Assembly (NCBI GenBank): GCA_035571835.1
Contig: DATNBU010000011.1
Span: 62,001-126,000, forward strand
From: Candidatus Limnocylindrales bacterium
Lineage (GTDB): Bacteria; Desulfobacterota; Binatia; UBA1149; CAITLU01
Direction of reading: 5' to 3'
DNA length: 64,000 bases
This document shows, in pieces, positions 15,076 to 24,601 of this stretch. Made by a program: the position numbers and the translations under genes. The notes under the pieces were generated by a model, which saw only the letters and a list, made by a program, of their open reading frames with translations, was not told where the DNA came from and searched no databases. The first letter of the stretch is position 1, and each line of letters starts with the position of its first letter.

Positions 15076-17058
15076 ATGATACTCGTCGACGTCGTCGTGC
15101 TGCTCGGCGTTGCCGTGGCCGGGCTGCTCATTGCCGGCTTTGTCGGCAATCCACTCGCCGAGCGCGTATTCGGACGCCGCATCGGGATACCGCCGATCGT
15201 CGTCTACCTCGTCGTCGGCGTGCTCGCCGGTCCCGGCGTCCTCGGGCTCGCAAAACATTCCGAAAGCACCGATCGGCTGGCCGAGATCGGCGTGGCGCTG
15301 CTGCTGTTCGGAGTCGGAATCGAGTTCTCGCTCGAGAAGCTTCGCCGGCTTGTCGGCTTTCTCGTCATCGGAGGAACGGTTCAGGTGGTCGCGAGCTGGG
15401 CCGCCACGTCGGTCCTGATGTGGATGGCGGGGCTGCCGGGGCCGGCGGCAGTGGTTGCGGGGCCGCTGGTCGCGCTGTCGAGCACCGCGCTCGTCTTCCG
15501 GATGCTCGGCGGACGCGGTGAGCTCGATGCTCCGTTCGGCCAGGCGGCCGCCGCAGTCCTGCTGTTCCAGGATCTCGCGCTGGTTCCGATGATGCTCCTG
15601 CTGCCGGTCTTTGCGGCGCCCGGTGAGTCGCTGCTGGCCGCGACGGCGATGGCGCTTCTTCGCGCTGCGATCGCGGTTGCAACCATCGTCGCGCTCGCGA
15701 GGTTCGTGCTGCCACGCGCGCTCGAGCTGACCGCGCGGGCGCGTCTTCCGGAACTGTTCCCGTCGGTCGCGCTGCTGGTTGCGCTCGGGACGGCACTGGC
15801 CGCGACGAGCCTCGGACTGTCGCTGCCGCTCGGAGCGTTTCTTGCCGGCCTCGCGCTGTCCGGCACGCCGTACGCGCACCAGGTCTTTGCCGAGCTGCTA
15901 CCGCTTCGGGATTCGTTCGTCGCCATCTTCTTCACCAGCATTGGGGCGCTGTTCGATCCGTTCGGACTCGCCGGTCACTGGGAATGGGTTGCGCTGCTGA
16001 TCGGTGCGGTTGCGATCAAGGGCGCCATATCGGGCGTGGTGATCGGCGTGGGCTGGGGCTCGATGCGCTCGGGCCTGCTTGCCGGCTGCGCGCTCGCGCA
16101 GATCGGCGAGTTCTCGTTCGTGCTGTCGCGGCAGGCGGTCGCGCTCGGGCTTCTTCCGTCTGCTTTCGAACAGGCATTTCTCGGTGCGGCCGTCCTCAGC
16201 ATGGCCGCGACACCATTTGTCTATTTCGGCGCGCGCCGGCTCGCGCTCGCGGCCGGCGAGGCAGCGCGGCCCGTGCGAAAAGCCGAGGCTCATGTGGTCA
16301 TCATCGGATACGACGTGACCGGACAGGCCGTCGCGCGCGTGCTCGGGTCGACGTCGATCCCGTTCGTGGTGCTCGACATGGATCCGGCAAGGGTGAGTGC
16401 CGGTACGACTGAGGGACTTCCCGTATTCTTTGGCGATGGATCGAGGCGTGGTGCGTTGGAGACGGCCGGGATTCATTCGGCGCGTGCGGTCGTCATTGCC
16501 GTCAGCGATGCGCTTGCATCGCAGCGAATCACGTCGCTTGCCCGCCAGCTCAATCCGCGGGCGCACATCCTGGTGCGCGCACACGGAGTCGAAGAGATCG
16601 CCGAGCTCGAGCGTCTCGGGGCTTCCGAAGTCGTGCCGGCCGAATTCGAGGCGTCGATCGAGATTTTCGTACGGCTTCTGCAGCGGCTCGGCGTGCCGCG
16701 CCACGTTACGCGCGTGCAGGAAGGCATCATCCGGCTCGGCAACTACCATTCGCTTCGGGGCACCGCGGCAAGCTTCGAGACGATGTCCGATATCGAGCGG
16801 CTGATCGGCGGCGGCATCATCGAGACCGCCGAGGTGATGAAGGGCAGTGAAGGCGACGGGAAATCGATCGGCGAGCTCGACCTGCGCGGCCGCACCGGTG
16901 CGGCAATCCTGACGGTCATCCGCAACGAGACGCCGGTTTCGAACCCGGACGAATCGTTGCGGCTTCAGAGCGGAGACCTTCTCGTCCTGTACGGACCGCA
17001 TGCCGCGATCGCCGAGGCGATCGAAGTCTTCGAGCCGCGGCACCTCCAGCCACGCTGA
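15076..17058 (+). CDS. Kef/CPA2-family cation:proton antiporter with TrkA-N and TrkA-C domains
   Basis: 660 residues from ATG 15076 (MILVDVVVLLGV); in-frame codons upstream lack a hydrophobic N-terminus. About 12 transmembrane segments cover residues 1-390, with the CPA2 motifs LAGPGVLGL and LPLGAFLAGLALSG. Residues about 410-530 are a TrkA-N/RCK Rossmann domain (HVVIIGYDVTGQAVA), and the last 85 residues are a TrkA-C domain. The family moves K+ or Na+ against H+ and is gated by nucleotides or thiol conjugates at the RCK domain. It lies in the inner membrane; the ion is not determined. Confidence 0.92.
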   Translation: MILVDVVVLLGVAVAGLLIAGFVGNPLAERVFGRRIGIPPIVVYLVVGVLAGPGVLGLAKHSESTDRLAEIGVALLLFGVGIEFSLEKLRRLVGFLVIGGTVQVVASWAATSVLMWMAGLPGPAAVVAGPLVALSSTALVFRMLGGRGELDAPFGQAAAAVLLFQDLALVPMMLLLPVFAAPGESLLAATAMALLRAAIAVATIVALARFVLPRALELTARARLPELFPSVALLVALGTALAATSLGLSLPLGAFLAGLALSGTPYAHQVFAELLPLRDSFVAIFFTSIGALFDPFGLAGHWEWVALLIGAVAIKGAISGVVIGVGWGSMRSGLLAGCALAQIGEFSFVLSRQAVALGLLPSAFEQAFLGAAVLSMAATPFVYFGARRLALAAGEAARPVRKAEAHVVIIGYDVTGQAVARVLGSTSIPFVVLDMDPARVSAGTTEGLPVFFGDGSRRGALETAGIHSARAVVIAVSDALASQRITSLARQLNPRAHILVRAHGVEEIAELERLGASEVVPAEFEASIEIFVRLLQRLGVPRHVTRVQEGIIRLGNYHSLRGTAASFETMSDIERLIGGGIIETAEVMKGSEGDGKSIGELDLRGRTGAAILTVIRNETPVSNPDESLRLQSGDLLVLYGPHAAIAEAIEVFEPRHLQPR

Positions 17059-17173
17059 CTTTTCGGCAGAAGCCCGCGGCTTTCTTGAAGATGGCCTAAA
17101 TCAAAATATTTTCTGTGCGCGCCTGGGTGACACCCAAACAGGTTCCGTTCTCTAGTGCCGCACCCCATGATGC

Positions 17174-18919
17174 GTGCGAATGGGAGGGACGATCATAGGG
17201 GTATTGTGGGGTGATCGGCGCAGCTCGATCGCGCGAGCTTGCGGCGCAACTGCGCTTCTCGCATCGAACCTTCTTCTCTCCAGCAACGCATCGTCAGCAG
17301 AGCGCATCGTCGAGCGCGACGTCGCCGGCCTCGTCCACGTTCTTCCTCCTCCGCCTTCCGAAAAATCCGTCTCGGTCTCCGCGCACAGATCTTCGATTCA
17401 CTCTCCTTCCGTTCGCGAATCAGCGTCGCGCGAGACTGCTTCGACAGAAGACGAAGCGATTCGTGTTGGAATCCAGAGACTGAGCGCGCGGCGCTCGGCG
17501 TTGCATCGCGGTGTTTCGAAAGATGCGCACGCATCGGCAGACGCCGGCGCGCAACCATCCACCGACGCCGTCTCCGCCGTGCACGAGCTCGACGTCGTCG
17601 AGACAGCCGGAGCTGCAGCCGACGAAACCACGCAGTCCACACGGCGACATCAACCGGCCGTCGCGCATGCAAGGGCCCACGCGCCCGCGACCGTATGGTT
17701 CTCGATCAACGAAGCGACCACGACCGAGCACTCGATCGACGAGACGGCCGACGCCGACTCCGCTGCAGACGCAGCCGCAGAGCATGCTGCGGCCGACGCG
17801 ACGAAAGCCGCGTCGAAGACGCAGCCGCAAGCGGGTTCGTCCCCGCGCAAACGCGCCGCGGCCGTCGAGCTGACCGCGGTGAGCATTGCGCCGCCACCGG
17901 TCGTCCGCAGCCGCAGCACCGAGCGCGAGACGGCGGCTGTGAGCATCGCGCCGCCACCTGTCATTCGCAGCCGAAGCACGCAGAGAGATGCGGCCGCCGC
18001 TACCGATGCGCCCGCGCCGGCCAGCGAAAAGCCTGGAGTGTTCTCGCGACTGTTCGGCGCGCTGACGGCGGGCCGTCAAGGCTCGCGCAGCAAGTCGGAG
18101 AACGACATCGTGCCGCTGCCCGAGCCGAGCCGCGACGAAGCGCTGCTGCTCGAGCTCATCAACACCGAGCGCACGTCGCGCGGCATCTCGCCGGTTCGCT
18201 GGGATGGAATGCTCGCGCAGATTGCCCGTCTTCACGCGGCCGACATGAGCTCGATCCACAAGATGTCGCATCATTCGTCGAGAGACGGCGCGAATTTCGA
18301 AGCAAGACTGTCGCGCAGCGCCTACAGCGCCAAAGGCGCAGCCGAGAACGTTGCCTACAACAGCGACGTGATGAGGGCGCATCGCGCGCTGATGGCTTCT
18401 CCCGGCCATCGCCGCAACATCCTCGACCCGTCGCTGACCGTCGTCGGCCCGGGCGTCATGTCGGAGCCAAGCGGCGAATGGGTCTATGTTGCGGAAGACT
18501 TCGCGACGCCGATGCCGCAGGTTACCGACGACCAGGCGGCCGCCAGGATCGCCAAGCTTCTCGAGGGCGCGCGGTCACGCTCGCGCAGCACTCCGCTCGT
18601 CGAAGACCGTGCGATGTCGAAGCAGCTCAACCGCCAGCTCGAAAAAATGATCGCGTCGGGTGCGGTGCGCGGTACGGCCTCAGGCAGCGTCGGCTGGACG
18701 CTGGCCTTCACGTCGATGGATCTTTCCTCGCCTCCGCCCGGCGCGCTCGAGCATGTGTCGGAGGCCAGCAGCTACGGGCTCGCCGTCACGTTCCGCAAGA
18801 CGAAACAGTATCCGCTGGGAACGTACTGGGCGATCCTGTTTCTCGGCGGCGAAGAGGCGAGCCGGACAACCGCGAGCGCCGCACCGGCCGGCGCGACAAC
18901 CGCCGATTCGACCTGGTAG
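17174..18919 (+). CDS. Secreted CAP-domain (SCP/PR-1-like) protein with long disordered N-terminus
   Basis: Up to 581 residues. The start is uncertain: GTG 17174 and ATG 17180 lack a Shine-Dalgarno sequence, whereas GGGAGGG (17182-17188) would serve TTG 17204. All give a signal peptide (CGATALLASNLLLSSNASSA). Residues about 50-300 are Ala/Thr/Ser/Glu-rich low complexity, including two copies of a VSIAPPPV-[VI]-RSRST motif. Residues about 325-450 are the CAP domain: E-x-I-N-x-E-R, H-x-A-D-M, A-E-N-V and H-R-R-N-I-L. CAP proteins bind lipids or act on cell walls. The C-terminal 130 residues are unassigned. Confidence 0.82.
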   Translation: MRMGGTIIGVLWGDRRSSIARACGATALLASNLLLSSNASSAERIVERDVAGLVHVLPPPPSEKSVSVSAHRSSIHSPSVRESASRETASTEDEAIRVGIQRLSARRSALHRGVSKDAHASADAGAQPSTDAVSAVHELDVVETAGAAADETTQSTRRHQPAVAHARAHAPATVWFSINEATTTEHSIDETADADSAADAAAEHAAADATKAASKTQPQAGSSPRKRAAAVELTAVSIAPPPVVRSRSTERETAAVSIAPPPVIRSRSTQRDAAAATDAPAPASEKPGVFSRLFGALTAGRQGSRSKSENDIVPLPEPSRDEALLLELINTERTSRGISPVRWDGMLAQIARLHAADMSSIHKMSHHSSRDGANFEARLSRSAYSAKGAAENVAYNSDVMRAHRALMASPGHRRNILDPSLTVVGPGVMSEPSGEWVYVAEDFATPMPQVTDDQAAARIAKLLEGARSRSRSTPLVEDRAMSKQLNRQLEKMIASGAVRGTASGSVGWTLAFTSMDLSSPPPGALEHVSEASSYGLAVTFRKTKQYPLGTYWAILFLGGEEASRTTASAAPAGATTADSTW

Positions 18920-18930
18920 AGCCGCCGCCG

Positions 18931-19374
18931 CTACATCCCGCCACGCGCTGCCGTGCGCAGGCGCTCGCGCCACTCGCCGACTTCCCACCCGCGACCGGAT
19001 CCATCGACACACAGGAAGATCACGCCGAGATCGATCACGTAGAACGCCCGCTGCCGGAATCTCGCCGAGACGTCGGCGGCGACCGACAGATCGGCAAACG
19101 CGAATCCGCGCCCGGCTTCGTGATGCCGAAGGTCGGGCGACGCACCGACGACCGCGAACGAATCGATCCGCTCACGCCGCAGATGCTCGGCAAGCGCGCG
19201 CTCGTATTCGTTGTTGGCCTGATCCGGCGCGATCCGGCCGTCCGGATTGTGCGCCGTCACGATCGCGAACCGCGAAGGCCACGGTGACGGCGGGCTCGGA
19301 ACGAGAAAGACCGTTTCGAAGTAGACCGGATCGAACGGCGGCTGGGCGTCGGTCTGCGTGATCAGCGCGCTCAC
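18931..19374 (-). CDS. DUF3293 protein
   Basis: 147 residues from GTG 19374, whose last bases overlap the GH13 stop (GTGA). The core F-A-I-V-T-A-H-N-P-D-G-R, a V-x-G-A-S-P-D-x-x-H-x-E motif and the end R-F-R-Q-R-A-F match the DUF3293 family of small cytosolic proteins. Function unknown; translational coupling to a glucosidase is the only context given here. Confidence 0.82.
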   Translation of the reverse strand: MSALITQTDAQPPFDPVYFETVFLVPSPPSPWPSRFAIVTAHNPDGRIAPDQANNEYERALAEHLRRERIDSFAVVGASPDLRHHEAGRGFAFADLSVAADVSARFRQRAFYVIDLGVIFLCVDGSGRGWEVGEWRERLRTAARGGM

Positions 19375-21008
19375 CGGCTGGCGTGCTCCTGTCGAAGACG
19401 TTCGGGACGCAGAAGCACGGCGGTTTCCGCGCGCACGGTGCCGCCGAACGCGCGGCCTTCGCCCGCGCCGTCCGAGCTGACCTCGACGATTCCTTTGGCC
19501 GCCACGCCCGCATCGCGGCTCGAGAAATTGACGAGCACGATGCGCTCGTCGCCATCGTCGTGCCTGCGAAAGGCGAGGACGGCCGCATCGGTCTCGCCGC
19601 CGAACGACAGGATTTCCTGGTCGCCGGTGCGAAGCGCGCTCGACCCGCGCCGCGCGTCGAGCAGTCGCCGGTAAAGGGCGAGCATCGAAGCCGGGTCGCC
19701 TCGCTGCTGCTCCATCGAAAGCACACCGGCGTCGGGCGGCCACGGCAGCCAGTTGTCGTCCCGAATCCATCCGTGCGTCGCGGACGCATCCCACGGAATC
19801 GGTGCGCGGCAGCCGTCGCGCATCGCAGGATCGACGCGGCGCGGTTCCGGAACGACCGCGTCCGACAGGCCGAGCTCTTCGCCTGCGTAAAGAAAAGGCG
19901 TTCCGCGCAGCAGCGCGACGAGGAATGCGGCTGCACGCGTGCGCGACTCGTTGCCGTAGCGGGTCCGGTGACGCTGGTTGTCGTGATTCGACAACACCCA
20001 CGTCGGCCACGCCGATGCCGGCGCGAGCTCCTGGTCAATGCGCTCGATCTGGTCGCGCCACGCGGCCGCATCGAACGGCGTGTAGAGAGGCGAAAAATTG
20101 AAACACAGGTGCAGCTCGTCCCCGCGACCGTAGTATTCGGCAACCTGCTTGGTATCGAGAAGGAAGACTTCGCCGACGGCGAGGCGGTCGCCTTCGTATC
20201 GTTCCAGCAGGCGCCGGATTTCGCGCAGCAGCGGGTGCGTCTCCGGCCGGTGATTGAGCGGCACGTGCGTCACGCCGCGGATGTCGTCGGGATCGTCGGC
20301 AAGCCCGGGGTCTTTGCCGATCAGATGCACGACGTCCATGCGGAAGCCGTCGACGCCGCGGTCGAGCCAGAAACGCAGCGTCTCGTGCATTGCGCCGACG
20401 ACCGCCGGCTCGTTCCAGTTCAGGTCCGGCTGTTCCGGCAGGAAGCAGTGCAGATAGTACTGTCCGGTGGCTTCGTCGAAGGTCCATGCCGGTCCGCGAG
20501 AGAATTGTCCGACCCAGTTGTTCGGCGGCGATCCGTCGGGCGCCGGATCGCGCCAGACGTACCAGTTGCGCATCGCGCTGCGGCGGCTGCTGCGCGATTC
20601 GACGAACCACGGATGCTCGTCCGACGTGTGGTTCGGCACCCAGTCGATGATCACCCGCAGTCCGCATGCGTGCGCTTCGGCGAGCAGCCGGTCGAACGTC
20701 GCGAGGGTTCCGAAGATCGGATCGACGTCGCAATAGTCGCGCACGTCGTAGCCGAAATCCTTCATCGGCGACGGATAGAACGGCGAGATCCACAGCGCGT
20801 CCACGCCGAGCCAGACGAGATATTCGAGGCGGCGGCGTATCCCTTCGAGATCACCGACGCCGTCGCCGTCGGTGTCGAGGAAGCTGCGCGGATAGATCTG
20901 GTAGAACACCGCCGTCTTCCACCACGGTGCGCGCGCCGCCGGATCGCGCGAGCTCCCGGCTTCGCCGTATTCCAATCGTTTCTCCACTTCCGTCGGCTCG
21001 GTCATCAT
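19371..21008 (-). CDS. GH13 alpha-glucosidase / alpha-amylase-family enzyme
   Basis: 545 residues with the full GH13 barrel. The nucleophile Asp is in GFRMDVVH, the acid/base Glu in VGEVF, and the third Asp in LSNHD; the early barrel motif DWVPNHTSDEHPWF is also present. The layout (MTEP..., AVFYQIYPRSF, about 540 residues) fits the oligo-1,6-glucosidase/maltase group. It releases glucose from maltose, isomaltose, trehalose-like or sucrose-like substrates. No signal peptide, so cytosolic. Subfamily substrate not determined; glycogen synthase elsewhere in the window makes storage-glucan turnover possible. Confidence 0.92.
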   Translation of the reverse strand: MMTEPTEVEKRLEYGEAGSSRDPAARAPWWKTAVFYQIYPRSFLDTDGDGVGDLEGIRRRLEYLVWLGVDALWISPFYPSPMKDFGYDVRDYCDVDPIFGTLATFDRLLAEAHACGLRVIIDWVPNHTSDEHPWFVESRSSRRSAMRNWYVWRDPAPDGSPPNNWVGQFSRGPAWTFDEATGQYYLHCFLPEQPDLNWNEPAVVGAMHETLRFWLDRGVDGFRMDVVHLIGKDPGLADDPDDIRGVTHVPLNHRPETHPLLREIRRLLERYEGDRLAVGEVFLLDTKQVAEYYGRGDELHLCFNFSPLYTPFDAAAWRDQIERIDQELAPASAWPTWVLSNHDNQRHRTRYGNESRTRAAAFLVALLRGTPFLYAGEELGLSDAVVPEPRRVDPAMRDGCRAPIPWDASATHGWIRDDNWLPWPPDAGVLSMEQQRGDPASMLALYRRLLDARRGSSALRTGDQEILSFGGETDAAVLAFRRHDDGDERIVLVNFSSRDAGVAAKGIVEVSSDGAGEGRAFGGTVRAETAVLLRPERLRQEHASR

Positions 21009-21132
21009 CGCGGCTATCGACGCATCACCCGCGCTGCATCACCGGTGAGGATAGGCGGTGCACCGGTGTCGTGGAACCTCGGCGACCTCGCAGGTTGGGT
21101 GCGAACACGGAGTGGGCTAGGGTCCCGTCCCC

Positions 21133-21759
21133 ATGAAACAGTCGACACTGCTCGTTATTGCACTGGTACTTCTCGGTGGCTCCGCGCTCTGGATCACGAG
21201 CCTCAAGCTCGAAAACTACGAGCTGAAGGTGGAGCAGGCGAACCTGCGCTCCCAGCAGGCCAGCCTGTCCGCGAAAGCCGCCGCTCCGCGGCCTGCGGCC
21301 GCGCGGGCAGCCGCCGCTCCGGCCAATGCGTCGGGTCGTACGGTCGATGAGACTGCCCGCCAGATGATGATCGACGCGCTCGCCGAGGCCACGGGCGACG
21401 AGAAGAAGGCGTGGATCCGCGTCGATCCGCGGGACCGCGAGGCCTCGTCGTTCGCCAACCAGATCGCCGCCGTGTTTCGCGACCAGGGATGGGACACCAA
21501 GGTGCTCGACAACGAAGGCCTGCGCTTCAAGCCCGGCCTGCTCTTCTTCGTCGGCGACGAGACGGAGCCCCCGTCGTACGTAACGGCGGCCCAGAAGGCG
21601 ATCGAGGCCATCGGCGAGGAAGTCACGAGCGGCCGGGGGTATCGATCCTACTACGAGAACAAGAAGAAGGAGTCGCCCGACTGGCAGGGCTCGAGCTTCG
21701 CCCCGGAGCAGACCTTCGTGCTGATCGTCGGCAGGAAGCCGGCGCCGGCGGCCGAGTAG
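21133..21759 (+). CDS. Membrane-anchored coiled-coil protein, unknown function
   Basis: 208 residues. An N-terminal membrane anchor (TLLVIALVLLGGSALWITSL) leads into a short coiled coil (ENYELKVEQANLRSQQASLS), an Ala/Pro linker and a soluble domain of about 120 residues (residues 75-200). The soluble domain contains the motifs W-I-R-V-D-P-R-D-R, F-x-P-G-L-L-F-F-V-G-D-E and Y-Y-E-N-K-K-K-E. I do not recognise the domain. It faces the periplasm if the anchor is uncleaved. No clear operon partner. Confidence 0.75.
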   Translation: MKQSTLLVIALVLLGGSALWITSLKLENYELKVEQANLRSQQASLSAKAAAPRPAAARAAAAPANASGRTVDETARQMMIDALAEATGDEKKAWIRVDPRDREASSFANQIAAVFRDQGWDTKVLDNEGLRFKPGLLFFVGDETEPPSYVTAAQKAIEAIGEEVTSGRGYRSYYENKKKESPDWQGSSFAPEQTFVLIVGRKPAPAAE

Positions 21760-21796
21760 ATCACCGCGGATTCAGCTCACGCCAGCGGTCACCGGC

Positions 21797-22519
21797 TCAG
21801 CTGGCGGCAGCCGCCTCGGCGGAGAACAGCGGCGTGTACGGCGCGAGCTCGGTGACGCCCAGCTCGCGGCGAACTTCGGCAAGCGGCCTCTCGAGCAGCG
21901 CTTCCCAGTCGGCTGCGGCGAAGAACCCTGCACGCCGTCCCCGGAAATACGCGCCGCGGCTGAGCGCGAGCCCGTCGCGGTAGCCTTCGCGCCATTCCTT
22001 GAGCATCGCGATCAGCACGATGAACCCGATGCCGCCGTTGCGAATCTGCGCATAGGTAAACGCGAGCAGCGCGACTTCGCCGAAGAGGTCGCGCTGGTAC
22101 CCCGTCACCACGTGCCACAGATCGTGAATGTCGCGCAGCCGGCGGCTCAGCAGCTCGGCGCGGTCGTCGAGGAAAACCGAATCGTCGAATCCGTCGCTCG
22201 CTTCGACCAGGCCTTCGGCGCTGATGCCCTCCTGGTCGAGGAACCGCGCGTATTCGCGCCCGAGCGTTCCCTCGGGGAGTTGCCGCAGGCGGTCGCGGTC
22301 CTGAAGGACCGGAAGGATGTCGCGCCGCTCGTTCAGGATCCTCGACCCGACCGGGTCGGCGAGGACCCGCTGGAAGAGGCGCTCGAAGCTGTTGCCCGAC
22401 AGGGCCCGTATGATGCGGAAGACCTGGGCGGTATCGTCGGGATCGTCGATCAGCGCGCCCATCGCGCGCATCGCGGTCTTCAACTGCAAAGGACGGGGTG
22501 TAACGCCACGGGTTCTCAT
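21797..22519 (-). CDS. Coq4 family protein
   Basis: 240 residues from ATG 22519, with AGGAG ten bases upstream. The diagnostic Coq4 zinc motif H-D-x-x-H-x(11)-E is present as HDLWHVVTGYQRDLFGE, followed by the R-x-G-G-I family region (I-R-N-G-G-I-G-F). Coq4 proteins act in ubiquinone biosynthesis; in mitochondria Coq4 organises the complex and has been linked to C1 decarboxylation/hydroxylation of the ring. A bacterial copy suggests an aerobic, ubiquinone-using cell. It stands alone. Confidence 0.88.
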   Translation of the reverse strand: MRTRGVTPRPLQLKTAMRAMGALIDDPDDTAQVFRIIRALSGNSFERLFQRVLADPVGSRILNERRDILPVLQDRDRLRQLPEGTLGREYARFLDQEGISAEGLVEASDGFDDSVFLDDRAELLSRRLRDIHDLWHVVTGYQRDLFGEVALLAFTYAQIRNGGIGFIVLIAMLKEWREGYRDGLALSRGAYFRGRRAGFFAAADWEALLERPLAEVRRELGVTELAPYTPLFSAEAAAAS

Positions 22520-22595
22520 GATCCGACCGCTCCTCGCTCCCCACACATGCTCAATCTGACCACCACCAAAATGGAAAAACCTTCGGGATGACGCG

Positions 22596-22624
22596 AAGGT
22601 ACGTTCAACCTACAGTGTTGTCAA
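22596..22624 (-). promoter_or_regulatory. Candidate sigma70-type promoter for coq4-like gene
   Basis: On the minus strand, TTGACA (22624-22619), a 17-nt spacer and TACCTT (22601-22596) stand 77 nt upstream of the Coq4 start codon. The -35 is consensus, the -10 moderate. Confidence 0.45.
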
Positions 22625-22745
22625 TAGATGAATTCCCGGTGCTGTCCCGGGCTATCGGCCGTCGCGCTGGCCGTCGGCGCCTTGCCTCCTCGGCCGGGTT
22701 TGGTCACAGCGGAGCCATGCCGGCGACAAAAAGGAGTCAGGTGCG

Positions 22746-24497
22746 TTGAGCGTTGACCTGCGTCTTTGCGGCAGGCTGATGGCGATCCTGGCCGCCGCGG
22801 CTGTGACGTCCTGCACACGAGCCCCGGACCCGGCCACCCTCAAGCTGCAGCCCGCTTTCCCCGTAGTGTTCGTCCTCGTCGACGCGATGCGCGCAGATCG
22901 CGCGCTCGCCGTGCGAAACGGAGTCGAGCTGGCGCCGAACATCGCAATGCTCGCAAGAGACGGCGTCATCTTCCGCAATGCATTCTCGTCGGCGCCGAAA
23001 ACGATTCCGTCCGTCCCGCAGATTCTTACGTCGCGCTACTTTCCCGATCTCCAGCATGAGACGACCCTGCTCACGGTTCTCCGGCAGGCCGGCTACGAAT
23101 CGACCGGCGCGTTCATCCACAATCCGTACGTGACGAAATGGACCGATCGCCTCGTCCCCACGTTCGATCATCTTGGTGGAGGCGATCTCGATGCGGCTGC
23201 GCTGACGAACAATGCGATCGATTGGTTTGGCGCGCGCAGGTCGGACCGGATCGCGATGTACATGCACTACCTCGACGTGCACGTGCCGCTGAACCCTCCG
23301 GCCGACATCGCGGCGAAGCTCGTCGACCGCTCGTACCACGGTCCGATCGGGCTCGAGTTCCACGACATCGCGGGCGCGTGGAACGGGCGCTACGACGACG
23401 CCGACCGGCGCCGCATTGCCGACCTCTACGATGCCGCCGTTGCCGCGACTGACGTCGAGCTCGGAAAGCTGCTCGACGGATTGCGCTCGGCCGGCCTCTA
23501 CGATCGCGCGCTCATCGTGCTGACCGCGGACCACGGGGAGGAGCTCTGGGATCACGGAGGATTCTTCCACGGCCACACGCTGTACGACGAGCTGCTGCAC
23601 GTGCCGCTGATCGTGAAATTCCCCGATGGATGGGCAGCCGGCGCGTCGGTCGACGCTCTGGCGCGCACGGTCGACATCCTGCCGACGATTGCCGATCTTC
23701 TGCATCGCGCGTCGCCGGAGGTCGAGACGCCGCCGTCCGACGGCGCGTCGCTGGTGCCGCTCGTTGCCGGCGACGCGCCGGCGCGCACGCTGTTCGCGAC
23801 GATCGGCCGCAACGACGATCGCAGCCCGCCGCTCGCCGCCGTCCGCACCGCGACGTCGAAGCTCATCTACGACATGCGCAGCGGCAGTGAAGAGCTCTAC
23901 GACGTCGTGCACGATCCCGGCGAGCGCGAGAACATCGTCGACAAGCGGGCCGGATCGCGTGAGCTCGCCGACCTGCGATCGCTGGTCAACGCCGGGCTCG
24001 AGACTCTACGCAACACCGGAATCCACGTGCGCCTGTCGAACGGCACTGCGGCACCGATCCGTTACCGGATTGCGATCGGGCTCAAGCCGCTCGCGCCGTT
24101 TCTCGATCTTGCGAGATTCGACATGGAGAAGGGCGACGATCTTGCGCAGAATCCGCGCGCCGACGGGATGAGCGCTTCCGGCCTGCTCGCGCCCGGAGAT
24201 TCCGACGAAGTCCGCTTCGCGGTTCTCTCGACCGATGCCGCCGTGCTGGCGAATGTCGTGACCGAGCCGAACGCGACGCTCGAAGTCTGCATCGCGGGCG
24301 AATCCTGTACGCCTTCGGTCGACGGCAGCGCGACGTTGCCGCTGGCGCGTCTTGCGATGACATCGTCACCTCCTGTGCGCGGCGGCTCCGCGTTGCAGAT
24401 GCACGCATGGATGCTGCCGTCGGAGAGCGCGCCGATCACGAACGTGCTGAGCCCGGCCGACAGGGAGCGTCTGCGCGCACTCGGCTATGCGGAGTGA
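22746..24497 (+). CDS. Sulfatase-fold (alkaline phosphatase superfamily) lipoprotein
   Basis: 583 residues from TTG 22746, nine bases after AAGGAG. The signal ends in a lipobox-like V-T-S-C, so the protein is probably lipid-anchored. Metal-site motifs are V-D-A-M-R-A-D and T-A-D-H-G-E-E with H-G-H-T. Where sulfatases have C/S-x-P-S-R, this protein reads P-K-T-I-P-S-V-P, with Thr in the nucleophile position, as in phosphoglycerol-transferase-like members. So it probably acts on phosphate or phospholipid esters rather than as a formylglycine sulfatase. Residues 415-583 are an unassigned C-terminal domain. A catalytic-dead role cannot be excluded. Confidence 0.83.
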   Translation: MSVDLRLCGRLMAILAAAAVTSCTRAPDPATLKLQPAFPVVFVLVDAMRADRALAVRNGVELAPNIAMLARDGVIFRNAFSSAPKTIPSVPQILTSRYFPDLQHETTLLTVLRQAGYESTGAFIHNPYVTKWTDRLVPTFDHLGGGDLDAAALTNNAIDWFGARRSDRIAMYMHYLDVHVPLNPPADIAAKLVDRSYHGPIGLEFHDIAGAWNGRYDDADRRRIADLYDAAVAATDVELGKLLDGLRSAGLYDRALIVLTADHGEELWDHGGFFHGHTLYDELLHVPLIVKFPDGWAAGASVDALARTVDILPTIADLLHRASPEVETPPSDGASLVPLVAGDAPARTLFATIGRNDDRSPPLAAVRTATSKLIYDMRSGSEELYDVVHDPGERENIVDKRAGSRELADLRSLVNAGLETLRNTGIHVRLSNGTAAPIRYRIAIGLKPLAPFLDLARFDMEKGDDLAQNPRADGMSASGLLAPGDSDEVRFAVLSTDAAVLANVVTEPNATLEVCIAGESCTPSVDGSATLPLARLAMTSSPPVRGGSALQMHAWMLPSESAPITNVLSPADRERLRALGYAE

Positions 24498-24601
24498 ACC
24501 CGGCCCGGGGATCGCCTTGCCATCCCGTTGATCGCCTCGCGGCACGCCGCTCGTCGTCCCCGGGTTGCGGGAGGCGGTGACGCAAAATAAGTTGCAACGC
24601 G

